From Emiliania huxleyi CCMP1516 (lineage: Eukaryota; Haptophyta; Isochrysidales; Noelaerhabdaceae), in NCBI RefSeq assembly GCF_000372725.1, contig NW_005200881.1, positions 710,850 to 774,849 of the forward strand: 64,000 nt of DNA, written 5' to 3'. The notes beneath the pieces are model-generated. The model had not been told where the DNA came from, did no database searches, and was given only the letters and a program-made list of their open reading frames with translations. The stretch's first letter is position 1, and each line of letters starts with the position of its first letter. Below, one piece after another: positions 51,012 to 61,466 of this stretch. The position numbers were made by a program, and so were the translations under genes.

Positions 51012-52876
51012 TCAAACGTCGGCGCGCTCGAGGACGAGCTTGATCGACTCGTACGTGGTCCAGCAGATGGCGACCGAAGGCGCGTGCGCGCTCATCCGCG
51101 CCGTCGCGCCGCGCAGGAAGCCGCGCGCCCCCTCCTCCGCCCAGATGGACTGCGCCGCGTGCCGCATGCCTTCGTAGGTGAGAGGCCTACGCGCCACAGA
51201 AAGAGAAAACGGGCGGTCGGCAGAGCGGGCAGCGGACAGCGGCGAGCTCCATCGACAGCAGAAGTGCCGGCGCGCGCACGGCAGCGCGCCGCCGCTGCCG
51301 GCGGCGCACGCGGCGGCGGCGTGCGCCGCTGCCGGCGGAGGGGCGGCGACGAGGGGCGCGGCGACGAGGTGCTGCGTCTGGAGGCGCGTCTTGACGACGT
51401 CGAGCGGGTTAGTGAGGCCGCCGGCGAGGGCACCTGGTGGTGATGGTGGTGGTGGTGGTGGGGGGGGCTGTGTGCGGCTTGAGTGGTTGAGTGGTGGTGG
51501 TGGTGGTGGCGGCGGCGGCGCTGGGTGTAGGTGTGGGGTGGAGTGAGGTGGAGGGCTCCCTCGCGGTCTGGGGAGGGGCGGGGAGGCGCGCGCCGGCGCC
51601 GGCGCCAGCCGCAAAGTACGCGCCCATGGACGGGTCTCCGTCGGGTGCAAAGAGCTGCCGGGAGGCGGTGAGGCGGTGAGGCGGTGAGGCGGTGAGGCGG
51701 TGAGGCGGTGAGGCGGTGAGGCGGTGAGGCGGTGAGGCGGTGAGGCGGTGAGGCGGTGAGGCGCGCGCAGGGCAAGGGGGGAGGGAGGGAGGGGCGGGGG
51801 GGGCTGTTGGGATGGGATGGTGGGGGCAGGAGGGAGGACCTGGCGCAAGCGCTCGTTTGCAGACCCCATCAGGAGTGCGTATGGCAGGTTCATCAGCAGC
51901 GTGGTCGGGTACGAGAGCCAAAAGGCGCGTGCGCCCTCCTGTAGGATGGGAGGGGCGCGAGGCGGAGAGGGTGGTGGGATCGGGGTGGGCGCGTGCGGGC
52001 GGAGACAGCGACCCCCCTCCCCCCCCTCCCTCTTCAGCCAGCGCCTAGCAGGTGCACCTGCTGGAGGATGGTGCACGCGCAAGCGTACACGCCGGGTGAC
52101 CCGCCCGCAGAGAGCTGCATCCGCTGCTTGCACACGTCCATCGGCGTCATGATCAGGTCGTGGGCGATCGTGCCCAGCGCCACAGCCCCGCCCGCCGCCA
52201 GGGCCTGCGCGCTCTCCGCCGTCGCACTCGCCCCGCCGCCCGCCGCGCCGCCGCCCGCGCCGCCGCCTCGCCTCGCCGACAGGAAGGGGAGCGCGAGGCG
52301 GGCGAGGTGCGGCTTGGCGCCCTCGTCTGCGGGCGGGAGGGGAGGGAGTGAAGGCGGTTCGCGTGCGCGCCTGTCGAGCGCAGGGCCGGGAGTGAGCGCA
52401 CAGATCGTGAAGTACGCCCCGTGCGCCGGGATGCAGCCGATAAACATTGTCTGGACGCCGCGCCAGAGCCGCATGCCTCCGTGGTTCCTCCACAGCCGTG
52501 CCGCCACGTCGATCGGCGTGAGCGGGGCCGCGGCGAGCACTGCAGTCTGCCCTCCGCGATGTGCGGCGAGCGGCAGCGTGCAGTGCTGCGGCCGCGCCTG
52601 CATCATCGTCTTGACTGTGTCGACCGGGAACATGACCGAGTGCTCCGCGAAGCCGGCGAATGAGCCCGCTAACGCATGCTGCGCGGCAACGACAGCGCAG
52701 GGCGCGTGAGGCGTGCGGTGGCGGGAAGCGCAGCACGGCTGGGCGACGTGAGGGACGACCTGCGCGAAGCTGCCCCGATCCGGATTCCACTCGTCAATCT
52801 CGTCGGCCGCCTCGGGACTCCAAGCAGACGTCGACGCAGCATCAGACGCCGAAGATGATGCGGGGGGTTTCATCAC
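51012..52876 (-). CDS. Mitochondrial carrier (SLC25), mitoferrin/MRS3-4-like
   Basis: The three carrier signatures are present: MFPVDTVKTMMQ, MTPMDVCKQRMQ and TNPLDVVKTRLQTQ. The first is preceded by AEHSV and the last repeat ends ARMSAHAPSVAICWTTYE. AEHSVMxPVDTVKT and the AICW..YE end are typical of mitoferrins, which import iron into mitochondria for haem and Fe-S synthesis. The protein starts MMKPPASSSASDAAS and has long Gly/Ala- and Pro-rich insertions between repeats. Introns occur after CTILQQ (~52060-51950), after NERLRQ (~51845-51650, with a tandem (gtgaggcg)n array) and after GAGAG (~51600-51440). The stretch between KTRLQTQ and PLTYEGM probably hides another. Exact splice sites not fixed. 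Confidence 0.75.
51668..51760 (-). repeat. 8-9-bp minisatellite in a carrier-gene intron
   Basis: About eleven copies of ggtgaggcg on the plus strand (on the coding strand ccgcctcac). It lies within an intron of the mitoferrin-like gene. Note that ctcac/gtgag echoes the introner hairpin bases, but no hairpin end was found. Confidence 0.9.
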
Positions 52877-53072
52877 GCCGCCCGTGCCCCGATGCCTCTG
52901 CGCGGTCGGGGAGCTGCGCCGCGTTTCTTTTTAAGAAAGTTGCTTGAAATTCTTTTGATGTTTAAAATAATGTGAATGCTGGGCCGCGTGCGCCGCTCGT
53001 CGTCACGCCACTCGACCGTTAGCGGCGAATTCTTCTTGACCGCCGGTTAGCCCTCGGACGCCTCCGGGATTG

Positions 53073-53648
53073 ATGTCGGATCCGATGTCGGACAGCCAGA
53101 GCCGAGACCAGCCCCGGCTCGAATCGTCGGCCGGGAGCGGGCCGAGCACCGATGAGCTGCCGCAGGATCTCACCCTCTTTGTGCGCTCTGCTGCGGCTGC
53201 CGGTTGGACTGAGAGGGCGCAAAGCCACACATACTGCTGTGCGGTCTCGACCGTAGGTGCAGAACCTGATGGAGCAGATGCAGTCGCGCTTCAACACCAT
53301 GTCGGACCAGATCATCGGCCGAAGCGCGCCCTGGCAACCCAAGTGCGGCGCTGCCGACTGAGCGCCGCACTAACCCGCGCTCCCCACACCCGCAGTCGAT
53401 GAGATGGGCACCCGGATCGACGAGCTGGAGAGCTCGATCGGCGAGCTGATGGCGCAGGTGCGTGCGCGCCGCGGACTCCGCGCGCGCGCGGCGTGCGCTG
53501 CACTCACGAACCGCGTCTGTAGGCGGGCATCAACGATGACGAGGCGGAGGAGGCGGCAGAGGCGCGGCCTGCGGATGGGCGTGGGCGGCCCGGCGCGACG
53601 CCGGGCCTCCCAGCTCCGCCAAAAGCGGGCGATCCATCGCCGAGCTGA
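53073..53648 (+). CDS. HSBP1: Heat shock factor-binding protein 1 (HSBP1)
   Basis: Four small exons: 53073-53180, 53257-53323, 53396-53457, 53523-53648. Splicing yields LPQDLTLFVQNLMEQMQSRFNTMS, then DQIIGRIDEMGTRIDELESS, then IGELMAQAGINDDEAEEA, a near-textbook HSBP1 coiled coil with heptad hydrophobics. HSBP1 is a small trimeric coiled-coil protein that binds heat shock factor and dampens the heat-shock response, and also acts in WASH complex assembly. The N-terminal 30 residues and the Pro-rich tail are variable. Introns are 76 (GT-AG), 72 (GC-AG) and 65 bp (GT-AG). Intron 1's donor side (gtgcgctct) partly echoes the next exon start (gtgcagaac). No single exon shows the whole protein, so simple reading-frame searches would miss it. 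Confidence 0.92.
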
Positions 53649-54178
53649 TGCGTAGCGGACGACAATAGAAATCAGGTGTGTCTGAGCATGGCTTCATGTG
53701 CAATAGTACATCGAAACTGACCGAGTCAGGTGCGTCCGCAACCCTCTCCAGCTCGCTGTGCTGTGTGTGCACAGACACCAGCGTGGTCTAGCCCACCTCT
53801 GACACACGGGCCGACACCACATGCTCGCCGGTTCTTTTACATGAAGTAGCCATAAGGGCGGAGAATAAACGGTAACCGCCCGAGCGACGACGCGGCACAG
53901 CCGGCACACAGACGGTTTTTCTGTGCGCAGCAACGAGCAAGTGGTTAGCGCGCAGACCGCAGCGAGCGAGCTCGGTGCGGGCTAGGGTGCGGGTCCGACA
54001 GAGTGGACTCCCAGTGCCGCACGTGATACCGACGTGTGGAGCTGACAGCTGTGTGTTCCGCGCACTTTCGTCGTGCCTCGGCCAGACGGCCACAGTGGAG
54101 CCTGCGCCACGACGCCGAACCCGCACGGAGAAGAGAGGAGCATGCTGCTGTGTTACCCCGCGACCCCGCCGACGCCGC
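53649..54178. other. Convergent intergenic region
   Basis: Between HSBP1 and the helicase 3' ends. No gene seen. Possible polyadenylation-like 'gagaataaacg' at 53860-53870. Confidence 0.45.
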
Positions 54179-57164
54179 TCACGCCTTGAGCATCGTCTCG
54201 AACTCCTCCGGGTCCGTGTCGGGCGGCACCTCGGTGACCAGGTTCTCCCTGCTGAAGTACACCTCGATCTGCTTCAGCACCTTCATCTCCTTCTCGTCGG
54301 CGATGAGGCTGAGCGCGCAGCCGGGCCGGCCGAACCGCCCCGTGCGGCCGACGCGGTGCAAGTACGTCTCCGGGTCGGCGCCGCCGCCCTTCTTGGTCGG
54401 CATGTCGAACCTGCGGCGCGGCGCTAGCGGGGTGGGGACAGAAATGTGCACCGAGGAGCGGAACAGCTGGGCAGGGGGTGGGGGAGGAGGCGGGCGGGAG
54501 CGGGAGCGAGGGGTGGGTTGGCGGTGGGGGGAGGTGCGGGAGGAGGCGCACTGTATGACGAGCGTGACGGCGGGCACGTCGACGCCGCGCGCGAGCACGT
54601 TGGTGGTGATGAGGAAGCGGGTGGTGCCCGCGCGAAAGTCGCTGAGCACCTGCTCGCGAAGATGCGAGTCGGACTGCTGTGAGGATGGCGAGACTGCAGG
54701 TCGTCGAGTCGGGCGGCACTTTGTCGCGCGCGCTCTCCTCCATCCGGCCGTGCAGCGAAGAGACCGTGTGCCTGGCAGTGCACTCCTCCTCAAGCACGCT
54801 TGGAGACTCGAGTCACGAAGAGGACGGGTGCGTGGGGCGTGTGCGTGGGGCGCAGCGCCACGCTGCGGCGAAGGCCAGGGGAGGCGGCGCAAGCCCGTGC
54901 CACATCTCGGCCACATCTCATCCGTGCCTCTTCCTTGCCTCTTCCTCGCCTCGGCCATCTCGGCTCAATCTCGGCGGAATCTCGCCCGTTCTGCTCGAGC
55001 ATCGCGGCCACCCTCTCGACGGCGTCGCGCCTAGCTCACAAGCAGAGTCCGCGCTGAAGCCGGCTGCCGCCGCCGGGGGGAGACCCTCTCGCCTCGGCCG
55101 CGCGTGTGCACGAAGATGATGCACTGCCCGACGGTGACGACGTTGAGGATCTCGGCGAGCCGCTGCTCCTGTCACTCATCGCCAGCTGTGGTGAGCCACG
55201 CTTGTCTGTGGATTGCGGTCTCGGCTAGCCCGCTGCTCCTTCTCGCGCGTGCCCGCGGCGCGGTAGTACATCTGCCGCACCTGCAGAGAGCGGGGCGGCG
55301 GGACGCGGCGTGGAAGCGCCGCGGGGCGTGTCGCGGGCGGGTGCCCCCCCCCCTCCCCCCTCCCCCTCCTCCTCCTCCGCGCGCCTGGTCGTTGAAGATG
55401 AATGCGCGCTGCACTTCGATCTGCGACCACTCCCGGCCCGACACGGCCGACATCTGCTTAGCGAACTTCTTGACGGGCTCGGTCCACGTCGCCGAGAAGA
55501 AGAGCGTCTGCACCGCCTGCAGTTATGACTCACTATTCACCAACTGTTAAGTAACTGTGAATTAACGAGAGAAGAAGAGAGTCTGCACCGCCTGCAGTTA
55601 TGACTCACTATTCACCAACTGTTAATTAACCATTTAGCGAGAGAAGAAGAGAGTGCTGCACTCGCCTTGGGCAACCGCTGCCGGATCCGCTTGGTCGTGT
55701 CGCCGAGTCCGCCCAACATCAGCATCTCGTCCGCCTGATGTTAATTAGCTGTTAATTAGCTGTTAATTAATCAACGTCAGCATCTCGTCCGCCTGCGGCG
55801 GTCGTCGCGCAAACGTGAGGCGCGCAGCAACCACGCCGCGGGGCAAAGGTGCCATGGCGCAGCAGCCGCCGGTTCCACCCAAGGCTGTCACGCCAAGGGC
55901 TGTCTGCTCTCTCTCCGTGCAGGGCAGAGGGCGGGCAGAGACCCTCCAGTCTGGCCATGCCCCCGCCTCCAGCTGGCCGTGGCTTCTCTTCTACTCCCCG
56001 CCGCCGCCGCCGCCCTCGTCGAGGAGAGAGAGCTCGCGCTTGCTCGGGTCCCCTCGTGCTCCTCTCGGCTCCTCTCGGCTCCTCTCTCGCCTCGTCGAGG
56101 ACAAAGATCTTGAGCTGGTCTGTCCCGAGGACACGCATGTTGACAAGCGTCCACACCTTCACACACCGAGGGGCAAAGGAGGGTGGAGGATGCGTAGTGC
56201 GCCGGATGCGTGTGCCGACGTGCCCTGTGTGCCCGTGCGCCTGTGCGACTCGCCTGCCCGCGCTGCCTTCTCTCCCTCTCCCTCTCCCTCTCCCTCTCCC
56301 TCTCCCTCTCCCTCTCCCTCTCCCTCTCCCTCTCCCTCTCCCTCTCCCTCTCTCCGAACGCCTTTCCCGGCGTGCCAACCACGAGCTGCTCCTCCATCTT
56401 GGCGCCGGACTCGTACCGCTCCTCCCGCAGAATCACCTTGAGCCGGATGCCAGACTCGGCCAGCATGTGCTTCCCCATCTTCAGCACCTCCTCGCCTAGA
56501 CACACGCCCACACCCACACGCTCTCGAGAGCGGCCCGCTTCACCTGCACCCTCGCTGCCACGCGCCGATCTGCTTCGCGAGCTCGCGCGTGGGCGAGAGG
56601 CAGAGCGCCTGCGGCCCAGGGTCGGCGACCACCGCCTTGAGCATCCCCAGCACGAAGCACGCCGTCTTGCCCGTGCCTGCGGCGAGGGAGGTGCAGCGGT
56701 GCAGCCGCGGGGCTGCAAGGAGCGAGCTGCTGCCGGGCGGATGCCGTTGTGCGACTGGGCCAGCAGTTCGCGCCCCGCCCAGATCTTGGGCAGCGAGGCG
56801 GCCTGGATCTTGGACGGCCGCACGAACTTCATCTCCTGCAGCCCCTTGAGCAGCAGCGGCGGCAGGCCTGGGGACGCGGCCGGACGTGCGTCGAGGCGCT
56901 CTCGTGCACGCCGCGGCGCTGGCGGCGCGGCGCACCGAGCTTCTCGTCGTCGAAGCTAGTGCATGTGACGCCGTACAGCGCGTCGGTGGGCGACGTCTTG
57001 TCGAGCACCGTGTCCGTCTCCGCCTCCTGCAGCCCGAGCGCCTCGGGCACGTCGATCTCCGTGTCGGCCGTCGCTTCGGGGTCGGCGAGGGCGTCGGCAA
57101 GCGAGTCGACGGCAGCGTCCGTCTTGGCATACTCCGCGGTGCTGACAGAGGCGGGCTCCACCAT
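54179..57164 (-). CDS. DEAD-box RNA helicase, DBP5/DDX19-like
   Basis: Start at ATG 57164, MVEPASVSTAEYAKTDAAVD, with an acidic N-terminal region. Motifs in order over about ten exons: RPSKIQAASLP (Q motif), AQSHNG..AGTGKTACF (motif I), LCLSPTRELA (Ia), VVGTPGK, IFVLDEA + DEMLMLGG (II), TLFFSATWTEPVKKFAKQM (III), CIIFVHTR, SSLHGRMEESARD, TTRFLITTNVLARGVDVP (V), HRVGRTGRFGRPG (VI), and the end DTDPEEFETMLKA. The LxPTRELA/VGTPG/FGRxG combination and the terminus resemble Dbp5/DDX19, which remodels mRNPs at the nuclear pore. Introns contain two sets of nested exon-start duplications with TTAATT-rich filler, and a (CCCTCT)n tract at 56268-56352. Motif II is split by an intron. Confidence 0.82.
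55505..55655 (-). repeat. Helicase intron with twice-duplicated exon start
   Basis: On the coding strand the exon begins gcggtgcagacgctcttctt. Two upstream near copies of its start follow the same ctgcag acceptor, each followed by a filler of about 45-50 bp (ttaattaacagttggtgaat, agtgagtcataactgcag). The result is three successive CAG|GCGGTGCAG junctions. Confidence 0.85.
55722..55800 (-). repeat. Helicase intron/exon junction with TTAATT-filled duplication
   Basis: On the coding strand caggcggacgagatgctgac, then three ttaattaacagc-like units, then catcaggcggacgagatgctgatgttggg. The start of the exon encoding ADEMLMLGG is therefore present twice, each preceded by CAG. Confidence 0.85.
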
Positions 57165-57860
57165 GTCGCGTCTCAGCGCCTCTCCCACCAGCAACTCGTC
57201 GGAGCGCTGTTTGCAGTGGAGGCCTACCCTGGTAAGAGAGAGAAACCAGTCTCGGCGCCCCGGCCCTGGGTGTGCGGTTGCCGACTGCACTCCAAGTGCT
57301 CCAAGTGCACCAGTCCTCGGGAAAGCCCATCCCCTGTGTGTGTGTCCCATCCCTCCCTTGGGTTGTCTGTTTTCTTTCTTTCTTTCTTTGTGTGGTGGCG
57401 GCGTGCGGCCCTCCCATCCCTCCCTTGGGTTGTCCGTTTTCTTTCTTTCTTTTAGCCCATCCCTCCCTTGGCTTGTCGGGTTTCTTTCTTTCTTTTACAG
57501 GAAAGGAAACCTTCTTTGTTTTTGTCTTTGAGAGAGTTGTGTTGAGAGATTGTTTTGTGTTTTGTGTTGTGAGAGAGATTTTTAGCAATACCAAACAACT
57601 CTTGTTTTGTTTGACGAGATTAGGAGCAGCAGGGACCCGAGGGACCATGTGGAAGACGGCTAGTGATAGTCCCCCATCGGGAGGACGACCCCGGCTAGTC
57701 GCCGACCACACCCACAAAGAACCCTGCACAAAGACCGCAGGGCGGGGACCTGTTCCTTTTTACCCATCTCCTAGTAGAGGTGTCCGTTTTATTTATTTAT
57801 TTATTCTTGTTTTGTTTGTGTTGTTGTGGGGGCGCCGAGAACGCGAACAGAACGCCGACC
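57165..57860. other. Intergenic region with R1 and R2 repeats
   Basis: An R2 copy on the minus strand (57262-57316) is followed by three short R1 units in tandem (57345-57385, 57390-57460, 57462-57500), each ending in the TTTC tail. Near 57765-57805, tagtagaggtgtccgttttatttatttatt repeats a motif from about 2165. The region covers the promoter of the minus-strand helicase. Confidence 0.6.
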
Positions 57861-57871
57861 CGGACGGGGTG

Positions 57872-58396
57872 CTATAAAGGGCCGCCCAGAATGCCATCCG
57901 GGCACGCTCGGTTGGCATCATCCTCGGGGATAAGGAGAAGCCCGAGGTGACGGGGGTCGTGGGGTGCAAGGAGCGTGGCCGTCAGGTGGACGGACCGCTC
58001 GACCACTCGACTCACGACCGGAAAGGGACGATGGGTCAAATAAGACCACGCTATGGAGACGGGTGGGTCAAGAAGAATGCAGGCTGGAAGTGGATGGGGG
58101 CCCAGTACTACGACGCGAATTGGGTCAAGAAAGCCATAACGCGGCTGGTGCTCGTGGAGACTTTGTTTGGGTGGCATTGCGCCGCCCACCAAACAGTTCC
58201 TCCACGTGTGTTCGCCAAGGAAGCGGTGGGCACCAACACGGACCGGACGGTGTATGGGGCGGCGTCGGCGAGCGCCTCCTCCTTCGTCGTCCACCACACG
58301 CAGCATATCTCCATCCATGGGCATGGCGGCGGTGGCGGGCGGCGACGCCGAAAACATCAACGAGCAGGCGCGCAATGCGCGTGCCGACTGGGTTAA
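57872..58396 (+). CDS. Open frame of unknown origin (WVKKNAGWKWMGAQYYDANWVKK)
   Basis: The plus frame contains AIRARSVGIILGDKEKPEVTGVVG, RPRYGDGWVKKNAGWKWMG, and AQYYDANWVKKAITRLVLVE. It has two short WVKK repeats and looks less random than shadow frames. Another plus frame nearby reads NINEQARNARADWVKSPRRAEWVNDVKNKQ, with similar W-V-K spacing, which suggests the same exon family in a shifted frame. No start, family or function can be given. It could be part of a mobile element. Confidence 0.3.
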
Positions 58397-58586
58397 ATCC
58401 CCTAGGCGTGCCGAATGGGTCAACGACGTCAAGAACAAGCAAGCGGCAGACGTCCTCTTACCCTCGGCGCCAGTGGGGGGCGCCCCACACCGCCTTGCTC
58501 CACTTCACGTAAACACAACCCCGGCACCACTCACCCTTCAACATTCGCTGTAGGCGCCGAACGAGCAGCACGCCGACGACGGCTGA

Positions 58587-60985
58587 ATGGGCTCGTTCAC
58601 TCCAGGTGTCTCTGTGAGCGAGAGCTACTACTCGCTGCTCAGCGTCGAGCCGCACGCCACTCCCGACGAGATCCGAAAAGCGTACCGCAAGCTGGCGCTG
58701 CGATTCCATCCGGATAAGAATCCCGACGCGGGCGAAACCTTTCAGAAGATCTCGACGGCGTACGCAACGCTGTCCGACCCGCAGCGGCGGCAAGTGTACG
58801 ACCGCTTCGGCGAGCAGGGCGTGCAGATCATGGAGCAGGCGGCCGCATACGGCGTGCCTCCCTGGCTGCTCAACCCGGCGGCACAGTCGGGGCTGCTCTG
58901 CGTGCTGTTGGTGGTTGTGGTAGGGCTGGTGGTGGTCTTCCCCGTCATCCTCACGATGCGCATCGATGGCGGCCTCGCCTGGCCCTGGCCCGCCGTCTTC
59001 ACCCCCCTCTGGCTCGTCGACTTGCTCGTGCTTGCCCTCGCCGCCGCCAGCCCGCGCGACCGGGACGCCGGCTGCTGGCGGTGCGTCCCAAACCGCCGGC
59101 AAGTCAACCTGGCGCTGCTGCTCGCCTTTCAGCTGCTGCTCGCCTACAAGCTCGACGCGGGAGAGCAGGCGCGATCCGACCACCCGCGCCCCCCAACCGC
59201 CCTGCCACACACACACACACACACACTCGCGCCCGCCACTCGCCTCGCCTCGGCCTTGGCTGCTGCTGCCCCTGCAGGCGCCCTTCTCCTACTCCGAGGC
59301 GTTCCTCCCGCTCGAGATCTCAATCTTCCTCGGCGCGGTCGCGGAGCTCTGCATGCACGGACGGACTGCACTCGGACGAGGCCGAGGCGCATGCCGCACG
59401 CGTGCAGCAGGCGCATGCTGCCCGCGCGCAGGAGACCAGTCGAGCGCGTGTGTAGGCGGCGGGCAAGGCGCAGAGGGGGCAGACCGGGCGGCAGCCCAGC
59501 GGAGGCTGGTCTCCGTCGTGGCACGCTCCTCGCTGCAGCTCTCCTTCCTCGGTGCGCCTCCTCCGGGAGCACAGACTTCCTCTTCTCTCGTCTCGCCTGA
59601 CCCTCGCCGCCTCCGCCACTCCGCCTCCGCCACTCCGCCTCCGCCACTCCGCGTCAGGCTTGCTCGGCTGCAGGGTGGACGACCTTCTGCCCGTCACCTG
59701 GTGGACGGTGCTGACGCCTCTCTGGCTCCTCCTCCTCCTCTACTGCCTCCGCGCCGCCGCCTCGTGCGCCTCGATCAAAGCAGCGGCGCGCCACCGCCAC
59801 GGCGACGGAGAGGGAGGGAGGGGGAGGGAGGGAGGGAGGGGGAGGGAGGGAGGGAGGGAGGGAGGGAGGGAGGGAGGGAGGGAGGGCGAGGGAGGGAGAG
59901 GGAGGGAGGGAGGGAGAGGGAGGGAGGGAGGGAGGGAGGGAGAGGGAGGGGGGGAGGGCGAGGGAGGGAGGGAGGGCGAGGGAGGGAGGGAGGGAGGGGG
60001 GGAGGGCGAGGGAGGGTGGGTGGGTGGGAGGGAGGGCGGGAGGGAGAGAGAGGGCGAGGGAGGGAGAGGGAGGGAGGGAGAGGGAGGGCGAGGGAGGGAG
60101 AGGGAGGGTGGGTGGGAGGCCCTCGCCGTGAGCTGCGGTGTCGAGCTCCCCCTCCCCCTCCCTCTCTGCTGCTGCGCAGGCGCAGGAGGAGGAGCGTGTG
60201 GCGAGGCGCGTGCTCGCGGGACTGAGCTCCGCCGCCTCGCTGATCTGCTTCTTCTGCCTCCTCCTCCTCTCGCTCCGGCTGGCCGAGGGCGTCCCTCTCT
60301 CGGCCGCCCTCATCCTCACCCCCTTCCTTACCGTCGTCGGGCTCCTTCTCTGCTGCACCTGCACCTCATGCATCTGCGCCGGCGCCCTCCCTTCCGCCGA
60401 CGAGGAGCATCACTACTCTCCTCGTCGTCACCACCACCATCACCACCACTGCCAGGCGTCCTCGTCTCCGCCGACGCCGACGGGGCTGCGGACGGGCTGG
60501 CCGCCGGGGACGCCTACCAGCGCCACTGTGATGAGGAGTCGGCGCAGTCGGACCCGTCCGCCGCCTCCGCGTCGGGCGTGCCGCCCGCCGCCGCCGCGCC
60601 TCGGGGCGGCCCTGCCGGCGGGGCGGGCGGCGGGGCGGCATTCTCGGCGGCGCCGGCGGCGGTGCCGCGGAACCGGGCGAGCGCGGAGGAGGAGGGGCTG
60701 GCCGAGGTGAGCATCGGGATCGACGACGTCGTCGACTTGGGCCACACCCTGCGCGGCGGCGGCGACGAGGGGGGCGGCGAGGCTGCAGGCCCTAGCGAGG
60801 AGGAGCTGCGCGGGATGGGGGTCCGCGCGCTCAAGCAGGAGATGGCGAGGCGCGGGCTGCGGCACAACCACCTGCTCGAAAAGTCGGAGCTCCTTGCGGC
60901 GCTGGGGGCGAGGCCCGCAGAGCCCGCGGAGCCGGCCGCCGCTCGCCAGTTCTCCCCCGCCTCCCCCCTCCACCTGATGGATTGA
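58587..60985 (+). CDS. J-domain multi-span membrane protein with C-terminal SAP-like helix
   Basis: Residues ~12-75 are a J domain: [41 protein letters not shown], with the HPD that stimulates Hsp70. It continues with [11 protein letters not shown] and membrane spans [39 protein letters not shown] and [17 protein letters not shown], then [19 protein letters not shown]. Later exons encode [22 protein letters not shown] and [21 protein letters not shown], resembling TMEM185/TMEM60-type spans. The C-terminal region has an acidic linker and [31 protein letters not shown], a SAP-like helix-extended-helix. Introns fall around 59160-59278, 59360-59500, 59555-59668, 59808-60178 (GGGA minisatellite) and 60440ff; ends approximate. 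Likely an ER co-chaperone, by inference. Confidence 0.7.
59808..60115 (+). repeat. (GGGA)n minisatellite in an intron
   Basis: About 300 bp of ggga units with occasional ggcg and gggt interruptions. Long frames made only of Gly/Arg/Glu or Pro/Ser/Leu across it are repeat artefacts. Confidence 0.95.
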
Positions 60986-61466
60986 GGCGGTGGGAGGCGG
61001 TGGCCGGCGAGGCGCAGGCGCGGCTTGCTCGAGTACAGCTTATGGAGGAGTGGGCCCGTCCGCAGGGCGGGCGCTAGGGTGGCCATAGACCAGGGCTCGA
61101 GATCAGGGCGGTCGGCCGCCGCAAAACGAGAAGAGGCGTGGTGAGTGGTTTCGAGCGCGCGAGCGAGAGGGTCAGGGACACTCTCTGCGCAGACTTCGAG
61201 AGAGTTATGCGAGTTTTGTGCGCGTCGCGTGTACCGTAAAGATAGAGAAGAAAGAGACCTACCTTATGGCTCCATTTAGCGCCGCGCTAACCCGTCAAAC
61301 CCGTACACAAATGTACGTCTCGGGACTCGGCTCTCTCGCGTCCCCCTTGCGCTTGGTCTATCGGGCCTGAGGCCTGTCACGTGTCAGCTGTCTCTGTCAT
61401 GGTGGGAGGGAGCCGCGAACCAGACCGACGGAGAACCGTAGTGCGTAGAGAGCCACATCATGATCA
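60986..61466. other. Convergent intergenic region
   Basis: No gene seen. Tail-to-tail between the J-domain gene and the fucosyltransferase-like gene. Confidence 0.5.

Noticed and set aside
59552-60500. Gly/Arg/Glu-rich frame bridging the J-domain exons
   Set aside because: It passes through the (GGGA)n minisatellite, which I place in an intron.
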